64,000 bases of DNA. It comes from Clostridia bacterium. GTDB lineage: Bacteria > Bacillota > Clostridia > Lachnospirales > Lachnospiraceae. The translations under genes were made by a program, and so were the position numbers. The first letter of the stretch is position 1. Each line of letters opens with the position of its first letter. Of this stretch, positions 54,090-64,000 are shown piece by piece. The notes under the pieces were generated by a model, which saw only the letters and a list, made by a program, of their open reading frames with translations, made no database searches and was not told where the DNA came from. Where the stretch lies: contig CAJTEN010000008.1 in the NCBI GenBank assembly GCA_910575245.1, positions 124,001-188,000 on the forward strand, read 5' to 3'.

Positions 54090-54310
54090 GGATACCTTGT
54101 CCACAATTTCATATTATATATATGTAGAAATTGAGTGGAAACTAAGTTGAAAACATAAGATTTCATTTTACCTGCAGTTTTTCCTCTCAAAATGATTGTT
54201 GATAATTTCACTTTTATTTTCAGGTTATACAGAGTTTTTAACAGCATTATTATTTGCTTTTATGCCGTTAAATAGTATAATAGACGGGGTTATCCACTTA
54301 TGAACACCTA
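54090..54310. other. Origin of replication, dnaA-dnaN subregion with DnaA boxes
   Basis: DnaA-box words TTGTCCACA (54097-54105), TTATCCACT (54290-54298) and TTATGAACA (54298-54306) in an AT-rich 355-base gap. With the cluster left of dnaA this gives a bipartite origin. The unwinding element cannot be placed by eye. A TATAAT-like word (TAGTATAATAG) near 54275 may serve dnaN. Confidence 0.65.
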
Positions 54311-54401
54311 TTATTACTAAGATTATGAAATAATTTATTAATATATAACCTATGGCAGTCATAAATTTTTCACACATATTAAGAAAGGAAATTATACACA
54401 T

Positions 54402-55511
54402 ATGAAAATTGTATGTACAAAAGCCAGTCTTTTAAACGGAGTACAAATTGTTTCGAAAGCTGTTCCTAATAAAACAACTATGTCTATTCTGGAATGTATT
54501 CTTGTTGATACAAGAACCGGCGTCATAAAATTAACTGCCAATGATATGGAGCTTGGTATTGAAACCGTTATTGAAGGTGAGATCGAAGAGAAAGGAATTA
54601 TTGCACTGGATGCGAAGATTTTTCTTGAGATCGTCAGGAAGCTTCCTGATAATGATATCACGATAGAGACAGACAATTCCTATAAAACAACCATCACCTG
54701 TGAGAAAGCCAAGTTTAATATCATAGGTAAATCTGGCGAAGATTTCTCTTTTCTTCCTGAGATAGAGAAGAATGACTGTGTTGTGCTCTCACAGTTCACC
54801 TTAAAAGAAGTAATCAGACAGACAATCTTCGCCATAGCCGATAATGATAACAATAAGCTGATGACAGGAGAATTATTCGAAATAAATGACAATACTTTAA
54901 AGGTGGTGGCTCTCGACGGACACAGAATCTCTATCAGAAGAATTCTTCTCAGAAATTCTTACGATTATAAGAAGGTAGTAGTGCCGGGCAAGACACTGAA
55001 TGAGATCAGCAAGATTCTTTCAGGTGATATGGATAAGGATGTGAGTATTTATTTTACCAGTAAACATATTCTCTTTGAATTCAATAATACGATCGTCGTT
55101 TCCAGATTAATAGAAGGCGAGTATTTCAGAATCGAACAGATGCTCTCCAGCGACTATGAGACAAGAGTCAAAATCAATAAAAAGGAACTGCTTGATTGTA
55201 TCGACAGAGCAACGCTGTTGGTGAAAGAAGGAGATAAGAAACCTGTTATTATCAGTATTATGGACGGGATGATGCAGCTTAAGATGAATTCCACCGTAGG
55301 TAGCATGGATGAGGAAATCGATATCGATAAAGAAGGTAAGGATTTGATGATTGGATTTAATCCGAAATTCCTGATCGATTCTCTCCGGGTGATTGAAGAT
55401 GAGGAAATCAATATCTATATGGTGAATCCCAAGGCGCCTTGTTTCATCAGGAATGCGGAAGAGACTTATATTTATGTGGTCCTGCCGGTGAATTTTACTA
55501 CGGTGAATTAG
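54402..55511 (+). CDS. dnaN: DNA polymerase III beta sliding clamp
   Basis: 369 residues, usual length: MKIVCTKASLLNGVQIVSKA, VVALDGHRISIRR, and the C-terminal NPKAPCFIRNAEETYIYVVLPV hydrophobic-pocket strand. ATG at 54402 follows AAAGGAAA. Confidence 0.97.
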   Translation: MKIVCTKASLLNGVQIVSKAVPNKTTMSILECILVDTRTGVIKLTANDMELGIETVIEGEIEEKGIIALDAKIFLEIVRKLPDNDITIETDNSYKTTITCEKAKFNIIGKSGEDFSFLPEIEKNDCVVLSQFTLKEVIRQTIFAIADNDNNKLMTGELFEINDNTLKVVALDGHRISIRRILLRNSYDYKKVVVPGKTLNEISKILSGDMDKDVSIYFTSKHILFEFNNTIVVSRLIEGEYFRIEQMLSSDYETRVKINKKELLDCIDRATLLVKEGDKKPVIISIMDGMMQLKMNSTVGSMDEEIDIDKEGKDLMIGFNPKFLIDSLRVIEDEEINIYMVNPKAPCFIRNAEETYIYVVLPVNFTTVN

Positions 55512-55601
55512 ACGGATAGCTTGTGCACAGTTCGGTGCCGGTTAATTTGGCCTGGAAATGAAGGCACAGAAATTGAAAGATAAGGAATAAGATGGCAAAA
55601 T

Positions 55602-55811
55602 ATGGAAATAATAAAGATTAGAGACGAGCATATTAAGCTTGGGCAGGCGCTTAAGCTGGCCGGACTGGTGGATTCCGGGGTAGAAGCCAAGATCGAGGTG
55701 CAGGAAGGACAGGTCAGGGTCAACGGCGAGGTGGAGTTGCAGCGCGGCAAGAAGATTTATGCGGGTGATGTGATAGAATTCAACGGACAACAGGTTAGGG
55801 TAGATAACTGA
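55602..55811 (+). CDS. S4-domain RNA-binding protein (YaaA/RlbA type)
   Basis: 69 residues forming a single S4 fold: IKLGQALKLAGLVDSGVEAK and VQEGQVRVNGEVELQRGKKI. It overlaps recF by one base (TGATG), so it is coupled. Standard small gene between dnaN and recF in Firmicutes, linked to ribosome assembly. Confidence 0.92.
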   Translation: MEIIKIRDEHIKLGQALKLAGLVDSGVEAKIEVQEGQVRVNGEVELQRGKKIYAGDVIEFNGQQVRVDN

Positions 55812-56890
55812 TGATTATAAAATCATTGGAAATAGCAGATTACAGAAATTACGATTCTTTACATATTGATTTCAGCAGCGGTACGAATATTCTGTATGGC
55901 GATAATGCACAGGGTAAGACTAATATTCTGGAAGCCATCTATATGTCTGCCACTACGAAATCCCATAAGGGAAGCAAAGATAAAGATGTCGTTAATTTCA
56001 GGAAAGAAGAAGCCCATATCAGGACTTATCTTGAAAAAGAGGGTATTGAGACCAGGGTGGATATGCACCTGAGGAAGAATAAATCCAAGGGAATTGCGAT
56101 AGATGGGCAGAAAATAAAAAAGGCGGCCCAGCTTCTCGGTTTATTGAATGTTGTTTTCTTTTCACCGGAGGATTTAAGTATTATTAAGAATGGGCCTGCG
56201 GAGAGAAGAAGATTTGTGGATATGGAATTGTGTCAGCTGGATCAGTTCTATCTCTATAATCTTAATAATTACAATAAGATCGTAAACCAGCGCAATAAAC
56301 TTCTCAAGGACATGTACTTTAATCCATCTCTCAGAGATACCCTTAATATATGGGATTCTCAGCTTGTCTCTTTCGGAAGCAAGATCATAGAGAGAAGGAA
56401 GCTCTTTACGGAGCAATTGAACGAAATCATAATAGAGATACATAGAAAGTTATCTGGCGGCAGGGAGGATTTGCTTATTCAATATGAGCCCGATGTCATG
56501 ATAGAAGACTATACCAGAAAACTGTCTGTAAATCAGGAGAGAGATGTTAAATTAAAACAGACGACTACCGGTCCTCACAGGGATGATTTCAGTTTTCTTG
56601 TAGGAGATATCGATATCCGTAAATTCGGATCCCAGGGACAGCAGAGGACAGCGGCTCTCTCTCTTAAATTGTCTGAAATAGAATTGGTTAAGAAGATGAC
56701 GAAAGATAATCCGGTACTTCTGCTGGACGATGTATTGTCTGAACTGGACAGCAACAGGCAGAATTATCTCTTAAGTACAATCGGAGATATTCAGACAATC
56801 ATTACTTGTACGGGATTGGATGAATTTGTAAATAACAGATTTGAAATCGACAAAGTTTTCCACATAGAAAGTGGTAAAATCATTAATTGA
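55811..56890 (+). CDS. recF: DNA replication and repair protein RecF
   Basis: 359 residues. Walker A LYGDNAQGKTNILEAIY, signature region KFGSQGQQRTAALSLKL and Walker B PVLLLDDVLSELD. ATG overlaps the S4-gene stop by one base. Loads RecA at gaps with RecO/RecR. Confidence 0.97.
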   Translation: MIIKSLEIADYRNYDSLHIDFSSGTNILYGDNAQGKTNILEAIYMSATTKSHKGSKDKDVVNFRKEEAHIRTYLEKEGIETRVDMHLRKNKSKGIAIDGQKIKKAAQLLGLLNVVFFSPEDLSIIKNGPAERRRFVDMELCQLDQFYLYNLNNYNKIVNQRNKLLKDMYFNPSLRDTLNIWDSQLVSFGSKIIERRKLFTEQLNEIIIEIHRKLSGGREDLLIQYEPDVMIEDYTRKLSVNQERDVKLKQTTTGPHRDDFSFLVGDIDIRKFGSQGQQRTAALSLKLSEIELVKKMTKDNPVLLLDDVLSELDSNRQNYLLSTIGDIQTIITCTGLDEFVNNRFEIDKVFHIESGKIIN

Positions 56891-56917
56891 TAATGGTATT
56901 GAAGAAGGGCAAGGTGA

Positions 56918-58837
<1,920 letters not shown>

Positions 58838-58993
58838 GATTTTATATTATATAAATAACATATGAAATTATATATTTTAATAAAAAACATATGTAATTAT
58901 GATATGTGATTATATCATATAATAAATACCATATGTAATATAATTTAAATAATTCTGATAAGTTTCACATAAAGAAAGGAACACTGCTACAGA

Positions 58994-61555
58994 ATGGATG
59001 ACAGAATTTTTGATAAGATTGAAGAGGTAGATCTTAAGAAAAAGATGGAAGACTCTTATATTGATTATGCCATGAGTGTTATTGCTTCCCGTGCGCTTCC
59101 TGATGTAAGAGATGGTTTGAAGCCGGTTCAGCGCCGTGTTCTATATTCTATGATTGAATTGAACAATGGTCCGGACAAGCCGCACAGAAAGAGTGCCCGT
59201 ATCGTCGGTGATACTATGGGTAAATATCATCCCCATGGTGACAGTTCCATTTATGGCGCATTGGTCAATATGGCACAGGAATGGTCTACCAGATATCCTC
59301 TTGTCGATGGTCATGGTAACTTCGGTTCCGTGGACGGAGACGGTGCGGCAGCCATGCGTTATACGGAGGCAAGGCTGAGCAAAATTTCCATGGAACTTTT
59401 GGCAGATATTAACAAAGATACTGTGGATTTCGTTCCGAACTTCGATGATACGGAGAAAGAGCCTGCTGTACTTCCCAGCCGTTATCCTAATCTGCTTGTG
59501 AACGGTACTTCCGGTATTGCTGTCGGAATGGCTACGAATATACCGCCCCATAACTTAAGGGAAATAATAAATGCGGTAGTTAAGATCATTGATAACAAAG
59601 TGACCGAAGACAGAAAAACTGATATAGAAGAGATATTGGAAGTTGTGAAAGCGCCTGATTTTCCTACAGGTGGTATTATTCTGGGTACCAGAGGGGCAGA
59701 GGAAGCCTACAGGACGGGACGCGGTAAGGTGAGAGTACGCGCTGTCACGGATATCGAGACTATGCCCAACGGAAAGAGCCGTATTATTGTTACGGAACTT
59801 CCTTATATGGTGAATAAGGCCAATTTGATCCTGAAGATCGCGGAGCTGGTGAAGCTTAAGAAAATCGACGGCATTACGGATCTCAGGGACGAAACGAACC
59901 GTGAAGGTATGCGTATTGTCATAGAGCTGCGCAAGGATGCCAACGCAAACGTGATATTGAATCAATTATATAAGCATACACAGCTTCAGGATTCTTTCGG
60001 CGTTATCATGCTGGCACTGGTCAATAATGAACCTAAAGTCATGAATCTTCTGGATATGCTGACTCATTATCTGAGGCATCAGGAAGAAGTTGTCACCAGA
60101 AGGACGAAGTATGATTTAAATAAGGCGGAAGAACGGGACCATATATTACAGGGACTTCTGATCGCTTTAGATCATATCGATGAAGTAATACAGATTATCA
60201 GAAGCAGCCAGACAACTCAGATTGCAAAAGACAGATTGATTGAACGTTTTCAGTTCTCCGATGTGCAGGCTCAGGCGATTGTAGATATGCGTCTGCGTGC
60301 CCTGACAGGTCTGGAGCGGGAGAAGCTTGAGAATGAGCATAGAGAATTACTGGCTAAGATTGCCGAATTAAAGGCAATTCTGGCTGATGAGAAGTTGCTT
60401 CTGGGTGTTATCAAAGAAGAAATAATGATCATCGCTGAGAAATACGGTGATGACAGAAGAAGTAAGATTGGATTTGACGTCTATGATATCAATATGGAGG
60501 ACTTGATTCCGAAAGGAAATACAGTTATTGCCATGACAAGTCTTGGTTATGTGAAACGTATGACCGTGGATAATTTCAAATCACAGAACCGGGGCGGTAA
60601 AGGTATCAAGGGTATGCAGACGATTGAGGAAGATTACATAGAAGATCTTCTTATGACCTCTACCCATCATTATCTGATGTTCTTTACCAACTTAGGGCGC
60701 GTATACAGATTAAAGGCATATGAGATTCCGGAAGCAAGCCGTACGGCAAGAGGGATTGCGATTGTCAATATTCTGCAGTTGAATCCGGGTGAAAAGATAT
60801 CTGCTATGATACCGATTAAGGATTATGAAGAGAACGAAAACCTCTTTATGGTGACAAAGCGGGGTATCGTAAAGAAAACACCTATTATGGAATTCAGTAA
60901 TGTAAGGAAGAACGGACTCACAGCCATTAATCTTCGGGAGGATGATGAACTGATCGAGGTGAAATCTACTTCCAAAGAGACAGAAATCTTCCTTGTGACT
61001 AAACTCGGTATGTGTATTCGTTTCAGGGAAACGGATGTACGTCCTACCGGAAGAAGTTCCATGGGTGTAATCGGTATGAATCTGTCAGACGGAGATGAAA
61101 TCGTCGGTATGCAGTTAGACCATCAGGGAGATTCTCTTCTTATCGTTTCTGAGAACGGTATGGGTAAACGTACTTATCTGGATGAATTTACGGTGCAGAA
61201 GCGAGGCGGTAAGGGTATTAAATGTTATAAGATCACAGAGAAGACCGGAGATGTAGTCGGCGTGAAAGCGGTTAATAATGATCATGAGATTATGATGATC
61301 ACTACCGAAGGCGTAATTATACAACTGCGTATGGAGGATATTTCTACTTTGGGAAGGATTACTTCCGGTGTGAAGATGATTAATCTGGATGATAATATGA
61401 AGGTCGCTAAAATCGCTAAGGTCAGAGAAAAACTCAGTGACGGGCATCATGAGATAGAGAATATCGATGATGTAGTCGGGGAAGAGGATGAGGAAGAAGA
61501 TTCTTTATATAATGGATCCGAAGGAACCGGTTTGCACAAAGAAGTGCAGGAATGA
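58994..61555 (+). CDS. gyrA: DNA gyrase subunit A
   Basis: 853 residues. Catalytic tyrosine in [13 protein letters not shown], quinolone region [15 protein letters not shown], and C-terminal beta-pinwheel with the GyrA box [11 protein letters not shown] and repeats such as [11 protein letters not shown]. It ends in an acidic tail ([11 protein letters not shown]). ATG at 58994 follows AAGGAA; the stop overlaps the next ATG by 4 bases. Confidence 0.98.
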   Translation: MDDRIFDKIEEVDLKKKMEDSYIDYAMSVIASRALPDVRDGLKPVQRRVLYSMIELNNGPDKPHRKSARIVGDTMGKYHPHGDSSIYGALVNMAQEWSTRYPLVDGHGNFGSVDGDGAAAMRYTEARLSKISMELLADINKDTVDFVPNFDDTEKEPAVLPSRYPNLLVNGTSGIAVGMATNIPPHNLREIINAVVKIIDNKVTEDRKTDIEEILEVVKAPDFPTGGIILGTRGAEEAYRTGRGKVRVRAVTDIETMPNGKSRIIVTELPYMVNKANLILKIAELVKLKKIDGITDLRDETNREGMRIVIELRKDANANVILNQLYKHTQLQDSFGVIMLALVNNEPKVMNLLDMLTHYLRHQEEVVTRRTKYDLNKAEERDHILQGLLIALDHIDEVIQIIRSSQTTQIAKDRLIERFQFSDVQAQAIVDMRLRALTGLEREKLENEHRELLAKIAELKAILADEKLLLGVIKEEIMIIAEKYGDDRRSKIGFDVYDINMEDLIPKGNTVIAMTSLGYVKRMTVDNFKSQNRGGKGIKGMQTIEEDYIEDLLMTSTHHYLMFFTNLGRVYRLKAYEIPEASRTARGIAIVNILQLNPGEKISAMIPIKDYEENENLFMVTKRGIVKKTPIMEFSNVRKNGLTAINLREDDELIEVKSTSKETEIFLVTKLGMCIRFRETDVRPTGRSSMGVIGMNLSDGDEIVGMQLDHQGDSLLIVSENGMGKRTYLDEFTVQKRGGKGIKCYKITEKTGDVVGVKAVNNDHEIMMITTEGVIIQLRMEDISTLGRITSGVKMINLDDNMKVAKIAKVREKLSDGHHEIENIDDVVGEEDEEEDSLYNGSEGTGLHKEVQE

Positions 61556-62418
61556 GCATAATTATGAAATTAGCAGTCATCGGAGATATTCACAGCAATC
61601 ATATTGCATTGGAAACCTGTATCAGACATGCACTGGAAAGAGATGTGGATGAATTCCTTTTCATAGGAGACTATATCAGCGATTGTCCTTATCCTCAGAA
61701 GACAATGAAAATCATCTATGATATGGACAGAAAATATCGATGTACATTTATCAGGGGTAACAGAGAAGATTATATGTTAAATCACAGGAATAATCCGAAG
61801 GAAAGATGGACATATTCTTCTGCCAGCGGTAATCTTCTCTATACCTATGAAAACCTGACCAAAAAGGATTTGGATTTCTATGGGAAAATGGATATCCAGG
61901 GAATCTTTGACCGAAAAGGATATCCTGTTTTCCGGTATTGTCATGGATCCCTGACGAGATCCAATGAATTATTGATACCGGAGAATCAGAATATGGAAAG
62001 TATTATATCCGATTTGGATGTAGAGCTTCTGGTCAGCGGGCACACCCATATTCAGGAGAGTGTTATGTATGGGACAAAGAAACTGATCCATCCGGGTTCA
62101 GCAGGTATCCCATGGTATTATGAGGGCAAAACACAGTATATGATATTACACGGAACAGAGAAAAGATGGGAAGAAGAATTTTTCCAGCTTCCGTATGATG
62201 TGGATGCTGTGATAGAAGAATTTGAAACCTCCGGAATCATACAAAAAGCGTTTCACTGGGCTAAACTGAACATTCATGTTCTGCGTACAGGAGATGATTA
62301 TACAAGCCCTTGTCTTAAGCTTGCCATGGAACTGTGCAGGGAGGAGGAAGGAGATGTTGTCTGGCCTGATATTCCGGAGAAATATTGGGAAAGGGCATTT
62401 AAAGAGTTTATAAGATAA
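61552..62418 (+). CDS. Metallophosphoesterase (YfcE/calcineurin-like)
   Basis: 288 residues. Metal-binding motifs [42 protein letters not shown] and [10 protein letters not shown], followed by a helical C-terminal extension (about 220-288). ATG at 61552 is coupled to the gyrA stop; a second ATG at 61564 (MKLAVIGD) is equally possible. Substrate unknown. Confidence 0.88.
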   Translation: MSIIMKLAVIGDIHSNHIALETCIRHALERDVDEFLFIGDYISDCPYPQKTMKIIYDMDRKYRCTFIRGNREDYMLNHRNNPKERWTYSSASGNLLYTYENLTKKDLDFYGKMDIQGIFDRKGYPVFRYCHGSLTRSNELLIPENQNMESIISDLDVELLVSGHTHIQESVMYGTKKLIHPGSAGIPWYYEGKTQYMILHGTEKRWEEEFFQLPYDVDAVIEEFETSGIIQKAFHWAKLNIHVLRTGDDYTSPCLKLAMELCREEEGDVVWPDIPEKYWERAFKEFIR

Positions 62419-62447
62419 AAGAACCGGGTTTTTCCGGTTCTTTTATC
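62414..62447. terminator. Bidirectional terminator after the phosphoesterase
   Basis: AAAAGAACCGG and CCGGTTCTTTT form an 11-bp stem with A and T tracts on each side, ending the gyrA-phosphoesterase unit and the convergent XRE gene. Confidence 0.85.
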
Positions 62448-62503
62448 AGGAACTATTTTATTCCTTCATAGGTTTAATACCTGACTGCCTGGTGCAGGGT
62501 GTT

Positions 62504-63424
62504 TCATTTCTTCATATTGATAATAATATCTGCTATTGCACAGCAGACGCCTCCTATAGCGAATACCACAATAGTCGGCATGGCCCATTTACTAAATACA
62601 AAACCGCCGATTAAATACAGGATCGTGGCAATCAGCATAATACATCCGCATACAGATCCTGTTAAGGAATCTTTCTTATAGACTTCTGATTTTTTATCAT
62701 TCATTTGATTATATTTATTGATATCATATTTGTCTTTCTGTATTCCTGCATATACGAGGAGCATAACGCCGGCTGCAATAATCAGGAAAAATATGCAGAA
62801 AATAAGCGATTCTAAATATTCGTTTTCATCAATTGCCGGAAAAGCAGTCTCAGCACCCATAAATATTATTGCGTCAATGATAAAAAGGGATACTGCAGCA
62901 GTTACCATGACAGAGAACTTTCTGTTAAATTTGTCAATTTCTTCTTCTTTATAGAAATTTATGATAAAAGGATTCTTTTTCTTAAAATCTTCATGCCGTA
63001 TTCCCATTAGAACAAGAATAGCGACACCGATTACAACAAAGATTAAGAAGAACATGGAACACAGATCCTCTTTAATGATCTCATTTGGAAAGAAGTAGTT
63101 TATGCCGTAAATCAGGTTCATTACGGAAAGACCAAATAATATGATGCCGACGGCCAGTGAGACATATTTGCTGAATTCATTAAAATGATTGTCATAATCC
63201 GCCTTGTCTTCTATATAAACCTGGCTGATTTCCTTTTGTACCAGATCATCCATACTGCAGTGAAACAGGTTGCATAATTGAAGAAGCTTATCCATCTCAG
63301 GATAGGCGGAATCGGATTCCCATTTCGATACGGATTGTCTGGAAACGTTCAGTTGTTCTGCAAGCTGTTCCTGTGTTATATTTTCTTTTTTTCTTAGAAA
63401 CTGTAAATTTTCTCCTAAACTCAT
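62504..63424 (-). CDS. XRE-family helix-turn-helix regulator with membrane domain
   Basis: 306 residues. N-terminal XRE domain (about 1-55: LQFLRKKENITQEQLAEQLN, VSRQSVSKWESDSAYPEMDK), a hinge with DDLVQKE, then about six hydrophobic segments from residue 90 to 300. Such fusions are common in Firmicutes and may sense envelope conditions. ATG at 63424 follows AGGAGAA. No obvious target operon adjoins it. Confidence 0.85.
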   Translation of the reverse strand: MSLGENLQFLRKKENITQEQLAEQLNVSRQSVSKWESDSAYPEMDKLLQLCNLFHCSMDDLVQKEISQVYIEDKADYDNHFNEFSKYVSLAVGIILFGLSVMNLIYGINYFFPNEIIKEDLCSMFFLIFVVIGVAILVLMGIRHEDFKKKNPFIINFYKEEEIDKFNRKFSVMVTAAVSLFIIDAIIFMGAETAFPAIDENEYLESLIFCIFFLIIAAGVMLLVYAGIQKDKYDINKYNQMNDKKSEVYKKDSLTGSVCGCIMLIATILYLIGGFVFSKWAMPTIVVFAIGGVCCAIADIIINMKK

Positions 63425-63478
63425 TTTAAATTCTCCTTTTTGATATTATGTGTTGATGGTACAGTTAATCTCTCGAGA

Positions 63479-63508
63479 GGCAAACCGGATCAGTTAAACC
63501 GGTTTGCT
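63479..63508. promoter_or_regulatory. Inverted repeat upstream of the XRE gene
   Basis: GCAAACCGG (63480-63488) and CCGGTTTGC (63499-63507), with outer CAGTTAA/GTAACTG words. It lies about 55 bases upstream of the XRE ATG and could be its operator, or an old fold-back repeat. The rest of 63509-63773 is AT-rich and shows only possible promoter words. Confidence 0.4.
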
Positions 63509-63773
63509 GTAACTGTTATTTATTTTAGGAAAATATAGATGTAAACTCTATCAATTTCGTGTTGCTTTCAGGTTTTTTTGTGTTAACTTACGGTTGCATA
63601 CGTGTAAATACGCGATAATTAGGTCTTTTTGATATTTTTTAGATGGTATGTAACTGGTATTGCTTTCTGTATAATGGTATAATATAACAGTTCGGTTTTC
63701 TATATGATTGGATGCATTTGTACGTTAAAAATATTATATAACATGTGGTATTATTTCATATAATTCTTATTTC

Positions 63774-63919
63774 AGTATAATCCACGGTAATTAATGCTGT
63801 CTTGTATACAGGATAAATTTTCATGTGCAAGGAGACTGAATGAGGCGATGCCGGCAGCATCGTCAATTGATTCAGGCGCGGCAGATGGAAATTCAGACAA
63901 GTGAAAGGTGTGGATAATA
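63774..63919 (+). ncRNA. Structured-RNA candidate / fold-back element R4, copy B (upstream of rarA)
   Basis: Same element as 1339-1499. The left terminal word AGTATAATCCACGGTAATTA is kept; the right terminal word is decayed (GTGTGGATAATA). Inner stems are conserved: AAATTTTCAT/ATGGAAATT, CTGAAT/ATTCAG and GGCGATGC/GCATCGTC around CGGCA, plus CTTGT/ACAAG. The unpaired words CAGGATAA, GTGCAAGGA, GCGGCAG and AAGTGAAAGG are identical in both copies. It ends 24 bases before the rarA ATG. 6S RNA near rarA is one hypothesis. Confidence 0.5.
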
Positions 63920-63943
63920 GAAGATATAAGAGGCGGTAATGTT

Positions 63944-64000
63944 ATGGAACAGATGAGCTTATTTGATAACAGGGTTACTAATTCTCCGCTGGCCAGCAGG
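63944..64000 (+). CDS. rarA: Replication-associated recombination protein A, N-terminus (cut by the window edge)
   Basis: Nineteen codons read MEQMSLFDNRVTNSPLASR, the start typical of RarA/MgsA clamp-loader-like AAA+ ATPases (...PLASRLRP). ATG at 63944 follows AGAGGCGG. Confidence 0.8.
   Translation, partial: MEQMSLFDNRVTNSPLASR

Noticed and set aside
58838..58993. Repeated CATATG words between gyrB and gyrA, considered as a CRISPR-like or iteron array
   Set aside because: Spacing is irregular and the words are short in very AT-rich DNA.

Overview
The window spans the replication-origin region of a Clostridia genome, most likely a Lachnospiraceae. The evidence is the core order rpmH-rnpA-yidD-yidC-jag-mnmE-mnmG-rsmG | oriC | dnaA-dnaN-S4-recF-gyrB-gyrA, parAB with perfect parS sites, a DUF3881 gene, a DUF4446 gene and two AAA-ATPase_like/PDDEXK_9 genes of the type that multiplies in gut anaerobes. 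Apart from a few divergent units, genes left of about 52.2 kb are on the minus strand and genes right of 52.7 kb on the plus strand, as expected for forks leaving an origin at about 52.3-54.4 kb.

Layout. 0-4.2 kb: sulfur metabolism (cysteine desulfurase, MetY-type sulfhydrylase, a divergent Rrf2 regulator with a cysteine triad) and a YjbR-DUF3795 fusion. 4.2-14 kb: an AAA-ATPase_like protein, then an aldonate (galactonate-like) catabolic operon (DgoD-like dehydratase, two ABC permeases, binding lipoprotein, aldolase, kinase) facing an IclR regulator and a YdcF-like protein. 14-19.8 kb: tRNA-Pro, a CPA2 antiporter, thioredoxin, trmB, a D,D-carboxypeptidase and an exonuclease. 19.8-26.1 kb: a three-gene sensory operon (REC-GGDEF, binding lipoprotein, very large hybrid kinase). 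26.5-29.3 kb: a LytTR/AgrC-type two-component pair followed by a charged coiled-coil protein of unknown function. 29.3-35.1 kb: a SRAP peptidase, tRNA-Arg with an odd structured leader, DUF3881, serS, DUF4446 and parBA. 35.1-44.8 kb: an accessory stretch between parA and rsmG with remnants, palindromic mobile repeats, a GH2 enzyme, a sugar isomerase, a hydrolase and a second AAA-ATPase_like gene. 44.8-61.6 kb: the core origin cluster. 61.6-64 kb: a phosphoesterase, an XRE membrane protein and the start of rarA.

The least ordinary content is non-coding. Four families of small palindromic repeats lie between genes. One family (about 189 bp, two copies in opposite orientation) has perfect 10-bp target duplications at both sites. 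Another (141 bp) carries an 8-bp duplication and interrupts a small membrane-protein gene. A third (about 160 bp) occurs only upstream of the cysteine desulfurase and upstream of rarA, in the same orientation as each gene, and folds into a rod with conserved loops; it may be a small RNA, with 6S RNA as one hypothesis. Regulatory sites can also be read directly: Rrf2-type dyads over the metY promoter, twin IclR-type operators, parS sites including one inside a gene, and a long hairpin in the dnaA leader.

All family names come from recognising motifs by eye. No alignment, folding or database search was run, and no promoter or RNA has been verified.
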